A stretch of 64,000 nt of DNA, from positions 184,388 through 248,387 of the forward strand of contig JARJHS010000008.1 of NCBI GenBank assembly GCA_029269725.1, given 5' to 3'. The stretch comes from Pollutibacter soli (GTDB lineage: Bacteria; Bacteroidota; Bacteroidia; Chitinophagales; Chitinophagaceae). Positions 19,335 to 27,670 of this stretch are shown in pieces. The position numbers and the translations under genes were made by a program. Numbering within the stretch: position 1 is the stretch's first letter; each line of letters begins with the position of its first letter. Below the pieces are notes generated by a model. It saw only the letters and a program-made list of their open reading frames with translations, did not search any database and was not told the origin of the DNA.

Positions 19335-20444
19335 TTACAATTTGAAAAATAATTTCTTTTTATACAAAAACCAGCATAATCCCCATTCGAGAGCAAATAT
19401 CACCAAAGAACCCAGAATATTCTGTGTATGCCCGCCAAAACCAACAGGGCCAGTCAAGCCATGTACGATGGTTTGTACGTAGCCATTAAACCAACGGTGA
19501 CCAATAATTTCAAAAAAGAGATAAATGAATATCGAGTTCATACCGACAATTGTAAAGAACTTCAAACATTTCCGGTGATCTTTTACATCGATCCACCAAT
19601 AACAAGTGGCAAGACCCAGCAGACACCACCCCAGCGATGCCAGAACAAAACTGGAAGTTGATATTCGTTTAATGATCGGCGTTATACCCGAAAAATCAAG
19701 CGCATATCCAAGAACAAGACAAATCAACCCCCATCCGAAAAGATATTTTAAAGGCTTGCCGTTGCTGATCAGCAGCTTTCCGACCAGCGCGCCCGCAATG
19801 GTATGTACAGCCGTAGGGATACAATTGATCGCGACCCAACCATCGCCGTTGATCTTGTTCATCAGGATAAGATCCATGTAATTCCCAAAATTGTGCTGGT
19901 CAGTAAAAGGCTGATCAAAGCCGGGGATGTCCGTAATCCTGTAAAGCACTTCAGTCAGTAGCAAAAGCGCTGCACAGAAGAGGATCTGGTAGGAAATTTT
20001 CCACCGGAATATCAGAAAGGCAACCAACGTGGTGAAAGACAATTGTGTCAATACGTTCCATAATTCAAACGATAAACCATTTTTGCGAACGGCATAATTG
20101 AGAACGCCCCAGAAAAAAAGCCAGAAACAGCGCACTAATATTTTCCGGAAGGACTCATTCCAGCTTACTCCGTTCTGCCACTGTTTTTGAAGGGAATAGG
20201 CCATAGCTGTTCCGGCAATAAACATAAATCCCGGCTGGATCAGGTCCCAGAAATAAAGTCCATTCCAGGGGTGATGAAAAAATTGTCCTGCAAAAGATCT
20301 GAGAATGCCGGGCTCAAGCGCTTCATTGATATGATCGTATAGCCCCGTACTTTCAGCCATCAGCAGGACCATGATCAGGCCCCTCATAAAATCAAGGGAA
20401 AGCAGTCGTGACGAGAATTTCGGAGGATTCAGTTCTGGCGTCAT
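19335..20444 (-). CDS. DUF5009 / NagX-like membrane acyltransferase
   Basis: The ATG at 20444 gives 369 residues starting MTPELNPPKFSSRLLSLDFMRG. A longer reading to 20552 runs backwards through the trp leader and adds no family sequence, so it was rejected. The motif SRLLSLDFMRGLIMVLLMAE and the following PWNGLYFWDLIQPGFMFIAGTAMAYS are typical of DUF5009/heparan-alpha-glucosaminide N-acetyltransferase relatives, with about ten membrane segments. Eukaryotic and bacterial relatives acetylate amino sugars from cytosolic acetyl-CoA across a membrane; a similar role in amino-sugar or peptidoglycan metabolism is plausible but not shown. It is divergent from the trp operon, sharing a short intergenic region. 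Confidence 0.8.
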   Translation of the reverse strand: MTPELNPPKFSSRLLSLDFMRGLIMVLLMAESTGLYDHINEALEPGILRSFAGQFFHHPWNGLYFWDLIQPGFMFIAGTAMAYSLQKQWQNGVSWNESFRKILVRCFWLFFWGVLNYAVRKNGLSFELWNVLTQLSFTTLVAFLIFRWKISYQILFCAALLLLTEVLYRITDIPGFDQPFTDQHNFGNYMDLILMNKINGDGWVAINCIPTAVHTIAGALVGKLLISNGKPLKYLFGWGLICLVLGYALDFSGITPIIKRISTSSFVLASLGWCLLGLATCYWWIDVKDHRKCLKFFTIVGMNSIFIYLFFEIIGHRWFNGYVQTIVHGLTGPVGFGGHTQNILGSLVIFALEWGLCWFLYKKKLFFKL

Positions 20445-20476
20445 AATTATTTGTAAAGAAAAAAGGTATTTAAAAA

Positions 20477-20509
20477 TTTGTTTTATTAGTAAAAAATCAT
20501 GCATATTTG
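20477..20509 (+). promoter_or_regulatory. Candidate trp operon promoter (Bacteroidota type)
   Basis: TTTG at 20477-20480 and CATATTTG at 20502-20509 are 21 bases apart and match the Bacteroidota -33 TTTG / -7 TAnnTTTG consensus in all but one position. Transcription would start near 20513-20516, at the internal GTG of the leader frame. A second overlapping pair, TTTG 20450-20453 and AAAATTTG 20473-20480 (19-base spacing), would start about 30 bases earlier and leave a short 5' UTR before the ATG at 20499. Which is used decides how the leader peptide starts. Confidence 0.5.
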
Positions 20510-20564
20510 TGGCGTGAAAAATGTAAGTATCAATAACAATTGGTGGTGGCATAGCAACTCTTAG
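20499..20564 (+). CDS. trpL: trp operon leader peptide with three consecutive Trp codons
   Basis: A 21-codon reading frame from ATG 20499 to TAG 20564 ends in NNNWWWHSNS; the three tandem TGG codons are at 20541-20549. If transcription starts near 20514, an in-frame GTG there would give a 16-residue version. The frame lies 90 bases before trpE and directly in front of a terminator hairpin. By the established logic of leader-peptide attenuation, ribosome stalling at the Trp codons when charged tRNA-Trp is scarce would favour the alternative structure and allow read-through. The symbol is given by role; the peptide is too short for homology. Confidence 0.8.
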   Translation: MHICGVKNVSINNNWWWHSNS

Positions 20565-20603
20565 GGGTTTGTGATGTCACTATTATGTTATCAACATACA
20601 AGG

Positions 20604-20634
20604 CCCCGGATAAATATTCGGGGTTTTTTATTTT
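20604..20634 (+). terminator. trp attenuator terminator with upstream antiterminator segment
   Basis: CCCCGGATA (20604-20612) pairs with TATTCGGGG (20615-20623) through eight base pairs including one G-U, followed by TTTTTTATTTT. This is a strong intrinsic terminator 20 bases before trpE, where a constitutive terminator would make no sense. A competing partner exists: GGGG with following TTTGTG (20564-20573), just at the leader stop codon, can pair with CATACAAGGCCCC (20595-20607), enclosing a small TATGTT/AACATA hairpin (20584-20598). This fits an antiterminator. Folding energies were not computed. Confidence 0.82.
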
Positions 20635-20653
20635 CATTCGGGTAAGCTAATTC

Positions 20654-22087
20654 ATGAAGAAGAAAATTGAAATAAGAACGACGGTCAAAAGGATGCTGGC
20701 AGATGTGTACACTCCGGTGGGTATCTATCTCCGCCTCCGTGACCGGTTCAGAGATACGGTTTTGCTGGAGAGTACCGACAATCACACGTCTGATAACAGC
20801 TATTCTTTTATTTGTATCAATGCTATTGCAGGAATAGAAATCACCAACCAGAAAAGCCTGGAGTACAAACTGCCAGGTGATAAACCTCAGAAGGTGCCTG
20901 TTACCAAAGGAAGCAATGTAACTGAGATCGTTTGGGAGTTTATGCAAAGATTCGAACCCTTGCCTGCGCCGGCAGAAGCCTCCTATGCGCAGGGGCTTTA
21001 CGGATACACCAGCTTTGATGCTGTTCAGTTTTTTGATAATCTTCATTTAAAAGATAAATCTTATACCTCAACACTGGGAACTGAAGGACCGGTTATCCCT
21101 TTAATGAGGTATCGACTATACCAGTACGTTATTGCCATCAATCATTTTAAAGATGAGCTCTACCTCTGTGAAAATCATTTCGACCAGTTAACTTCTTCAG
21201 TTGAAATAGTGGAGAACCTCATCAGGAGCAGGGATATTCCGTCTTTCCCTTTCAAAACAATGGGGGAAGAAACTTCGAATATGGATGACGCTGCCTATAT
21301 GGATATGGTCAGGAAAGGAATCAGCCATTGTCATCGCGGAGATGTTTTTCAGATCGTTCTCAGCAGAAAATTTCAGCAGTCATTTGCGGGAGACGAATTC
21401 AATGTGTACCGGGCTTTGCGCAGTATAAATCCATCACCTTATCTTTTCTTTTTTGATTATGGTGACTATAAGCTGATGGGTTCTTCACCTGAAAGTCAGT
21501 TATTGATCCGAAACGGGCTTGCCACGCTACATCCGATCGCAGGCACTTTCAAAAGAACCGGAGATGAAGAGACCGATCAGAAGGAAGCGGAACGATTGTT
21601 ACAGGACGCAAAGGAAAATGCGGAACATGTAATGCTGGTCGACCTTGCAAGAAATGATCTGAGTCGTGTGTGTGACGATGTGAAAGTAGCGTATTACAAA
21701 CAGGTTCATTATTACTCTCATGTTATTCACCTGGTAAGCCAGGTGACAGGCAAAGTAAGAGAAGGAAGCAATCCTTTTGTTTTGATGGCAAATACATTTC
21801 CTGCCGGAACTTTAAGTGGTGCCCCAAAGCATAAAGCGATCAGCCTGATAGATGAATTTGAACCAACGGCCAGATCATGGTATGGTGGTGCGCTTGGTTT
21901 TATGGGTTTCAATGGCTCGTGTATACATGCGATCATGATCAGGAGTTTGCTGAGTATGCATAATACATTGTACTACCAGGCAGGCGCAGGAATTGTTGCA
22001 ACCAGTAATCCTGAACTTGAACTCCAGGAAGTGAATAACAAACTGGGCGCGTTGAAAAAAGCAGTGGAAGCTGCAGGTGAAATCTAA
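20654..22087 (+). CDS. trpE: Anthranilate synthase component I
   Basis: This 477-residue protein is the chorismate-binding subunit that, with TrpG, makes anthranilate from chorismate and glutamine. The N-terminal LLES motif (residues 37-40), the tryptophan feedback-binding site, is present, so allosteric inhibition is likely. The catalytic half has CHRGDVFQIVLSRKF, NPSPYLFFFDYGDYKLMGSSPE, HPIAGTFKRTGDEETDQ, VMLVDLARNDLSRVC, FPAGTLSGAPKHKA and YQAGAGIVATSNPE, all standard. The ATG at 20654 follows the attenuator by 20 bases. It is the first enzyme gene of the operon, 19 bases before trpG. Confidence 0.97.
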   Translation: MKKKIEIRTTVKRMLADVYTPVGIYLRLRDRFRDTVLLESTDNHTSDNSYSFICINAIAGIEITNQKSLEYKLPGDKPQKVPVTKGSNVTEIVWEFMQRFEPLPAPAEASYAQGLYGYTSFDAVQFFDNLHLKDKSYTSTLGTEGPVIPLMRYRLYQYVIAINHFKDELYLCENHFDQLTSSVEIVENLIRSRDIPSFPFKTMGEETSNMDDAAYMDMVRKGISHCHRGDVFQIVLSRKFQQSFAGDEFNVYRALRSINPSPYLFFFDYGDYKLMGSSPESQLLIRNGLATLHPIAGTFKRTGDEETDQKEAERLLQDAKENAEHVMLVDLARNDLSRVCDDVKVAYYKQVHYYSHVIHLVSQVTGKVREGSNPFVLMANTFPAGTLSGAPKHKAISLIDEFEPTARSWYGGALGFMGFNGSCIHAIMIRSLLSMHNTLYYQAGAGIVATSNPELELQEVNNKLGALKKAVEAAGEI

Positions 22088-22106
22088 AATTTTAAAATAG
22101 CAGAAC

Positions 22107-22700
22107 GTGCGGATTCTTGTTTTTGATAATTACGATTCATTTACATACAACCTTGTTCACCTGGTGGAAAAGATCCTTCATCAGAAAACAGAGGTGTATC
22201 GGAATGATGAGATTGCCCTGGATAAAGTGGAAGAGTTTGATAAAATTATTCTTAGTCCAGGACCCGGAATTCCCGAAGAGGCGGGTTTGCTTTTACCATT
22301 AATCAAAAGATTTGCGCCAACAAAATCCATACTCGGTGTTTGCCTCGGTCACCAGGCCATCGGTGAAGCATTCGGAAGTGAACTCACTAACCTGAGTACA
22401 GTGTTTCATGGTGTTGCAACTCCCGTGTTCCGTGATGCAAAAGTTTCTGAAAATCAGTTTCACAATGATTGGTTTGATGGTCTTCCTTCAACAATTGAGG
22501 TAGGCAGGTATCATAGCTGGGTGGTAAAGGAAGAAGGACTTGCAAAAGATCTTGAGATAACAGCAAGAGATGAAAATGGTTTCATCATGGCCCTGCGACA
22601 CAAAACTTACGATGTTCAGGGTGTACAGTTTCACCCGGAAAGTGTACTGACACCCATGGGAGAAAAAATGCTGCGCAATTGGTTGGGGGCATCAAATTAA
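22107..22700 (+). CDS. trpG: Anthranilate synthase component II (glutamine amidotransferase)
   Basis: This 197-residue class-I glutamine amidotransferase delivers ammonia to TrpE. The start is a GTG in RILVFDNYDSFTYNLVH, the usual N terminus. The oxyanion strand ILSPGPGIPEEAG, the nucleophile in LGVCLGHQAIGEAFG (Cys79) and the His-Glu pair in GVQFHPESV are intact. The family also serves para-aminobenzoate synthesis in some bacteria, but position between trpE and trpD argues for TrpG, possibly amphibolic. The stop is five bases before trpD. Confidence 0.96.
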   Translation: MRILVFDNYDSFTYNLVHLVEKILHQKTEVYRNDEIALDKVEEFDKIILSPGPGIPEEAGLLLPLIKRFAPTKSILGVCLGHQAIGEAFGSELTNLSTVFHGVATPVFRDAKVSENQFHNDWFDGLPSTIEVGRYHSWVVKEEGLAKDLEITARDENGFIMALRHKTYDVQGVQFHPESVLTPMGEKMLRNWLGASN

Positions 22701-22705
22701 ATAGT

Positions 22706-23695
22706 ATGAGAAAGATTCTTCAATATCTTTTTGAACATAACTCGCTTTCAAGAACAGAGGCATACGATGTCATGATGAATATCGGTCGCGGTGTTTATAA
22801 TGAACATGAGATAACGTCATTCATGACTGTTTATCTCATGCGCACGATTACGATTGCCGAATTGCAGGGATTCCGCGATGCATTACTTGAACTTTGCGTA
22901 CCTGTTGCTCTTGAAGAAAATGTAATCGACATTGTTGGAACAGGTGGCGATGGAAAGAATACCTTTAATATTTCAACCCTTGCATGTTTCATTGTGGCTG
23001 GCACGGGTCAGCCTGTTGCGAAGCATGGAAACTATGGTGCATCTTCCATCAGCGGTGCATCGAATGTGATGGAAAGGATGGGTTATAAGTTCAAGAATGA
23101 TCCTGCACAATTGAAACATGAACTTCGTGAAACGAATATCTGTTTTATGCATGCGCCTTTATTTCATCCCGCTTTGAAAACGGTGGCGCCCATGCGGAAA
23201 AATCTAGGCGTGAGAACGTTTTTCAATATGCTCGGTCCGATGGTGAACCCGGCTTCTCCGGCGTTTCAATTGGTAGGCGTATATAATATGGAAATGGCCA
23301 GGCTCTATAATTATCTCCTGCAGGAAACAGGAAAAGCCTTTACGATTATTCATGGTCTCGATGGATATGATGAGATTTCATTAACCAATGATACCCGGGT
23401 GATCACACGTGAAGGCGATAGTATAATGACGCCGGAAAAACTGGGCAAGAGAATGGTGAGTGCATCAGATATTAGCGGCGGTGAAACACCGGAAGAAGCA
23501 GCAGAAATTTTCACTAGGATATTAAAGGGAAAAGGCACCTGGGCACAGAATGCAGTTGTACTTGCGAATGCAGCCATGGCGCTTCATTGTACAGGCAAGT
23601 ATAATAGTTATGAAGATGCTTATGCTGCAGGCGTGGATAGTCTTGATAACGGCAAGGCTTATGCGACACTGGAAAAACTGATCCAATTGCAATAA
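22706..23695 (+). CDS. trpD: Anthranilate phosphoribosyltransferase
   Basis: The 329-residue enzyme transfers phosphoribose from PRPP to anthranilate. The ATG at 22706 is preferred; an earlier in-frame start at 22679 would overlap trpG by 22 bases. Family signatures are DIVGTGGDGKNTFNIST (PRPP-binding glycine-rich loop), AKHGNYGASSISGASNVME and APLFHPALKTVAPMRKNLGVRTFFNMLGPMVNPA. It lies in the middle of a tightly packed operon, with eight bases to trpC. Confidence 0.97.
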   Translation: MRKILQYLFEHNSLSRTEAYDVMMNIGRGVYNEHEITSFMTVYLMRTITIAELQGFRDALLELCVPVALEENVIDIVGTGGDGKNTFNISTLACFIVAGTGQPVAKHGNYGASSISGASNVMERMGYKFKNDPAQLKHELRETNICFMHAPLFHPALKTVAPMRKNLGVRTFFNMLGPMVNPASPAFQLVGVYNMEMARLYNYLLQETGKAFTIIHGLDGYDEISLTNDTRVITREGDSIMTPEKLGKRMVSASDISGGETPEEAAEIFTRILKGKGTWAQNAVVLANAAMALHCTGKYNSYEDAYAAGVDSLDNGKAYATLEKLIQLQ

Positions 23696-23703
23696 AGAAA
23701 GGA

Positions 23704-24498
23704 ATGAAAGACATTTTAAAGAAGATAGTCGATTCTAAATACAAGGAGATTGCTGAAAGAAAACAGCGGGTTTCTGTAGATGAACTTTTGCAAATGGAAG
23801 GATTCAACCGACCAGTAATATCCCTTGCGAAACGCTTTGAAACAAAAGTTTCTACGGGGATCATTGCCGAGTTCAAAAGAAAATCTCCTTCGAAAGGAAT
23901 CATTAATGACAGATCATCTGTGGCAGATGTAGTATCTGCCTATGAGAAATTCGGCGCTGCCGCAGTTTCCGTTCTCACAGATGAAGAATATTTTGGTGGA
24001 TCTGCAGCTGATTTTGCAATTGCAAGGCAGCAACTCAACATACCATTGTTGCGGAAAGAATTTATTGTTGACGAGTACCAGGTGGTGGAGACAAAAGCAA
24101 TGGGGGCAGATCTGATACTTTTGATCGCTGCATGTCTTAGTCCGGCCGATGTGAAACAACTGAGCAAAAAAGCTGCTGCGCTTGGGCTTGAAATATTACT
24201 TGAGTTGCATGATGAAGATGAAATTGGTCATATCTGTGATGAGATAACGCATGTGGGAATCAATAATAGAAACCTGAACAGTTTTTCGGTTAACATCGAC
24301 CGCAGCATCGATATGGCGCATGCTTTACCTGCCGGAAAATTCAGGATTGCGGAAAGCGGCATAAATAGTGCTGATCAGGTTGATCTCTTCCGTAGGAAAG
24401 GATTTGATGGGTTTCTGATAGGAGAAAATTTTATGAAAGAAGCAGATCCGGGGTTGGCTTTCCAGCTGTTTACGAAGAACATTAAAAAACCAGCCTGA
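23704..24498 (+). CDS. trpC: Indole-3-glycerol-phosphate synthase
   Basis: This 264-residue TIM barrel closes the indole ring from carboxyphenylamino-deoxyribulose phosphate. It shows IIAEFKRKSPSKGIIN (catalytic lysine strand), VSVLTDEEYFGGSAADF, LLRKEFIVDEYQVVETKAMGAD, LLELHDEDE, VGINNRNLNSFSVNI and AESGINSADQV, the canonical strand ends of the family. It is a stand-alone TrpC, not fused to TrpF, which follows with a one-base gap after the stop. Confidence 0.97.
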   Translation: MKDILKKIVDSKYKEIAERKQRVSVDELLQMEGFNRPVISLAKRFETKVSTGIIAEFKRKSPSKGIINDRSSVADVVSAYEKFGAAAVSVLTDEEYFGGSAADFAIARQQLNIPLLRKEFIVDEYQVVETKAMGADLILLIAACLSPADVKQLSKKAAALGLEILLELHDEDEIGHICDEITHVGINNRNLNSFSVNIDRSIDMAHALPAGKFRIAESGINSADQVDLFRRKGFDGFLIGENFMKEADPGLAFQLFTKNIKKPA

Positions 24499-24499
24499 G

Positions 24500-25135
24500 A
24501 TGAGGATAAAGGTTTGTGGAATGACAAAAATTGATCAGGTCCGTTCACTGGAGGAAGCCGGGATTTCTTTTGCCGGTTTTATCTTCTACCCGAAGTCACC
24601 GCGATATGTTGAAAAATCCGGCCTGCAGGCTGCTGATCTCAAACGTGAACGAATCAATATTAACCGCGTCGGAGTATTTGTGAATGCAAGTGCCCAGGAA
24701 ATATTGAAAACGGTTGATGAATGGCGTTTACATATGGTGCAGCTTCACGGTGATGAGTCACCGAAATTTTGTGAGATCATCAGTAATCATATCACCACAA
24801 TAAAAGCATTCCGGATGAGTGCAGATGATAATGTCGGTTGGAAGATCTATCCATATATGGACGTAGTTGACATGTTTCTTTTCGATGCAGTAGGAGTTGG
24901 ATATGGTGGTACTGGTCAGCAGTTCGATTGGAAGATGCTGGATTCTGCTACGATCGGGAAATCATTTTTTCTCAGCGGTGGCATAGGACCTAGTGATGTG
25001 CAGGCGGTGAGAGATTTCTCTGCTGGAAAACCGGAAATGTTCGCAGTTGATATCAACAGTAAATTTGAAATCGGTCCCGGTGATAAGGATATAGATAAGA
25101 TTATTCAATTTAAAAAAGACCTGGACAAGCCATGA
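24500..25135 (+). CDS. trpF: Phosphoribosylanthranilate isomerase
   Basis: This 211-residue TIM-barrel isomerase catalyses the Amadori rearrangement of phosphoribosylanthranilate. The N-terminal RIKVCGMTKIDQV carries the catalytic Cys. The GFIFYPKSPRYV, VGVFVNAS, VQLHGDESPKFC and DAVGVGYGGTGQQFDW blocks, and the final FFLSGGIGPSDVQAV and AVDINSKFEIGPGDKD, are all conserved. The catalytic Asp in the LFDAVG strand is present. Its stop overlaps the start of the following GNAT gene by four bases (ATGA), implying translational coupling. Confidence 0.96.
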   Translation: MRIKVCGMTKIDQVRSLEEAGISFAGFIFYPKSPRYVEKSGLQAADLKRERININRVGVFVNASAQEILKTVDEWRLHMVQLHGDESPKFCEIISNHITTIKAFRMSADDNVGWKIYPYMDVVDMFLFDAVGVGYGGTGQQFDWKMLDSATIGKSFFLSGGIGPSDVQAVRDFSAGKPEMFAVDINSKFEIGPGDKDIDKIIQFKKDLDKP

Positions 25136-25644
25136 GCAGTATTATTCTCAGGGATGGGATATTAGAAGATCTTCCACAGATGCTGGAGATTTATAATGAC
25201 ATTATTCTGAATACGACTGCTGTTTACGACTATAATGCGCACACATTGGAAATGCGTACGAATTGGTTCAACGATCGTTTGCGAATGAATCTTCCTGTTA
25301 TCGTTGCGATGGATGGTGAAGATCTCGTTGGCTTCGGTTCTTTCGGACAATTCCGCGCCTGGGCGGCCTATAAATATGCAGTTGAACATTCAGTGTATGT
25401 AAGAAATGATCAGCGTGGAAGAGGCATTGGCAAAAGAATACTTGTACAGTTGATTAATGAAGCAAAAAAGAGAAATCTCCATACCATGATCGCAGGTATT
25501 GATGCTTCCAATGATGCGAGTATCCGTCTGCATGAACAATTGGGTTTTATTGAAGTCGGACATTTTAAAGAAGTGGGATATAAATTCAACCGATGGCTTG
25601 ATTTAAAATTTCTGCAACTAACTATAGATAACAATCCTGAGTAG
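25132..25644 (+). CDS. GNAT acetyltransferase of the phosphinothricin-acetyltransferase type
   Basis: This 170-residue GNAT enzyme has IYNDIILNTTAVYDYN, a WFNDRL segment, VGFGSFGQFRAWAAYKYAVEHSVYVRNDQRGRGIGKRIL (acetyl-CoA P-loop RGRGIG) and LHEQLGFIEVGHFKEVGYKFNRWLDL. These are the signature of the Pat/YncA (phosphinothricin or methionine sulfone N-acetyltransferase) branch. It is translationally coupled to trpF and followed 40 bases later by trpB, so it is embedded in the pathway. The real substrate is unknown; related enzymes acetylate free amino-acid analogues, and toxic tryptophan intermediates or analogues would be a reasonable guess. Confidence 0.9.
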   Translation: MSSIILRDGILEDLPQMLEIYNDIILNTTAVYDYNAHTLEMRTNWFNDRLRMNLPVIVAMDGEDLVGFGSFGQFRAWAAYKYAVEHSVYVRNDQRGRGIGKRILVQLINEAKKRNLHTMIAGIDASNDASIRLHEQLGFIEVGHFKEVGYKFNRWLDLKFLQLTIDNNPE

Positions 25645-25684
25645 ACAATACGATTTTTTGATTTCATAAGTATGTATTTGTGTT

Positions 25685-26884
25685 ATGGAGAAAAAACTAA
25701 AATGGACTGAACCCGACCAGTGGGGATATTATGGTGAGTTCGGAGGTTCATATATATCGGAGATGCTTTATCCCAACGTGGAAGAGTTGCGGCAGCATTA
25801 CGTGGAGATCCTGAAAGATCCATCATTCATTTCGGAATTTCAGTTGCTGCTTCGCGATTATGCAGGCAGACCCACGCCTTTATTTTATGCTGAGCGATTG
25901 AGTGATAAATATAAATCTCAGATCTATCTTAAAAGAGAAGATCTCTGTCATACGGGTGCGCATAAGATCAACAACACGATAGGCCAGATCCTGATGGCGA
26001 TTCGTCGCGGTAAGAAAAGAATTATCGCTGAGACAGGTGCAGGGCAGCATGGTGTTGCAACCGCTACTGTTTGCGCTTTGAAAGGATTGGAATGTATCGT
26101 GTACATGGGAGAAAAAGACATCGAGCGCCAGGCGCCGAATGTGGCAAGGATGAAAATGATGGGGGCTGTTGTTATACCGGCTGTAAGTGGAAGCAAAACG
26201 CTGAAAGATGCAACCAACGAAGCTATCCGCGACTGGATCAATCATCCTGAGGATACGCATTATATTATTGGAAGTGTTGTCGGACCACACCCGTATCCGG
26301 ATATGGTGGCGAGATTTCAAAGCGTGATCAGCGAAGAAATGAAAAAGCAACTGGAAGAACATACCGGAAGAACTATTCCCCATCGGGTGATAGCATGCGT
26401 TGGTGGTGGCAGTAATGCTGCGGGTGCTTTTTATCATTTTCTTGAGAACGAAGAAGTGGAGCTGATTGCAGTGGAAGCGGCTGGCGAAGGAGTTGACAGT
26501 GGGAAATCTGCTGCAACGACAGCATTAGGAAAATCAGGTGTATTGCACGGAAGTAAGAGCCTTGTGATGCAGACCGATGACGGACAGGTGGTGGAACCAC
26601 ATAGTATTTCTGCAGGTTTGGATTATCCGGGCATTGGACCTTTGCACGCAGATCTTTTTAAACGTGGCCGCGCAAAATTTATGAATGCAACGGACGAGGA
26701 TGCACTGAAAGCGGCTTTTGAATTATCAAGACTGGAAGGAATTATTCCTGCACTTGAATCAGCTCATGCACTTTCAGTATTGGGAAAGATCGGGCTGAAA
26801 CCTGAGGAAACCACCGTTGTTTGCCTGAGTGGACGTGGTGATAAGGACCTTGCCACATATATGAAAAATATGGACCTGAAATAA
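25685..26884 (+). CDS. trpB: Tryptophan synthase beta subunit
   Basis: The 399-residue PLP enzyme condenses indole with serine. PLP-binding Lys94 lies in [16 protein letters not shown]. The [30 protein letters not shown] block and the phosphate-binding glycine loop [10 protein letters not shown] are complete, with [15 protein letters not shown] and [10 protein letters not shown] toward the C terminus. This is the standard TrpB1 form that pairs with TrpA, not the TrpB2 form. It begins after the GNAT gene and eight bases before trpA. Confidence 0.98.
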   Translation: MEKKLKWTEPDQWGYYGEFGGSYISEMLYPNVEELRQHYVEILKDPSFISEFQLLLRDYAGRPTPLFYAERLSDKYKSQIYLKREDLCHTGAHKINNTIGQILMAIRRGKKRIIAETGAGQHGVATATVCALKGLECIVYMGEKDIERQAPNVARMKMMGAVVIPAVSGSKTLKDATNEAIRDWINHPEDTHYIIGSVVGPHPYPDMVARFQSVISEEMKKQLEEHTGRTIPHRVIACVGGGSNAAGAFYHFLENEEVELIAVEAAGEGVDSGKSAATTALGKSGVLHGSKSLVMQTDDGQVVEPHSISAGLDYPGIGPLHADLFKRGRAKFMNATDEDALKAAFELSRLEGIIPALESAHALSVLGKIGLKPEETTVVCLSGRGDKDLATYMKNMDLK

Positions 26885-26892
26885 TTATTTGT

Positions 26893-27663
26893 ATGAGCAG
26901 GATCAGAATTCTTTTTCAGAAAAAAAATAAAAAAGTGCTGAACGTGTATTGTACTGCCGGCTTCCCTCAGCTCAACAGTACAATCGAAGTAATGCAGGCT
27001 TTGGAAAAAAACGGCGCAGATATCATTGAATTGGGAATGCCATACAGTGATCCGCTGGCTGATGGTCCGGTAATCCAGGCAAGTTCAATGGTCGCGATTC
27101 AGAATGGTATGACGGTGAAAGAACTTTTCCGGCAGCTGAAAGGTTTTCGCGAAAAAATTTCAGTGCCTGTTGTGTTGATGGGTTATATGAATTCAGCGCT
27201 TCAGTATGGGTTTGAAAAATTTTGTGAAGACGCATCAGCACTGGGTGTTGATGGGTTGATACTGCCTGATCTTCCGATCCATGAATTCGACAGCTATTAC
27301 GGAGCGATCATCAAAAAAAACAATCTTGATTTTATATTCCTGGTGACGCCTGAAACCAGTGAAGATCGGATTCGCGAGCTTGACAAAAGAAGCAGCGGGT
27401 TTATCTATGCTGTTTCAAGTTCGAGTACAACCGGGTCTGACAAAGACATGAGTCACGTGGACGCTTATCTTAAAAAGTTAAGTGGATACAAATTAAACAA
27501 TCCGGTGCTGGTAGGTTTTGGAATAAAGGACAAGGAAAGTTTTGAGAAAGCGAGCAGGCATACTAACGGCGCGATCATTGGGTCGGCATATATCAAAGCT
27601 TTGCAACAGAGTAATGATGTTGCAAAAGCGACAAAAGAATTTTTAGAACCAGTCTTAAACTGA
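26893..27663 (+). CDS. trpA: Tryptophan synthase alpha subunit
   Basis: The 256-residue TIM barrel splits indole-3-glycerol phosphate into indole and glyceraldehyde phosphate. Catalytic Glu46 and Asp57 are in DIIELGMPYSDPLADGPVIQ. LPDLPIHEF, FLVTPETSEDRI and GFIYAVSSSSTTGSDK follow as in the family, and LVGFGIKDKES and IIGSAYIKAL form the phosphate site. The stop is seven bases before the GTG start of hisH, so the trp genes run directly into the his genes. Confidence 0.97.
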   Translation: MSRIRILFQKKNKKVLNVYCTAGFPQLNSTIEVMQALEKNGADIIELGMPYSDPLADGPVIQASSMVAIQNGMTVKELFRQLKGFREKISVPVVLMGYMNSALQYGFEKFCEDASALGVDGLILPDLPIHEFDSYYGAIIKKNNLDFIFLVTPETSEDRIRELDKRSSGFIYAVSSSSTTGSDKDMSHVDAYLKKLSGYKLNNPVLVGFGIKDKESFEKASRHTNGAIIGSAYIKALQQSNDVAKATKEFLEPVLN

Positions 27664-27670
27664 TGAAAAA

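Noticed and set aside
20445..20552. 5' extension of the DUF5009 gene
   Set aside because: It would run through the trp promoter and leader, adds no family sequence, and an ATG at 20444 matches the family start.
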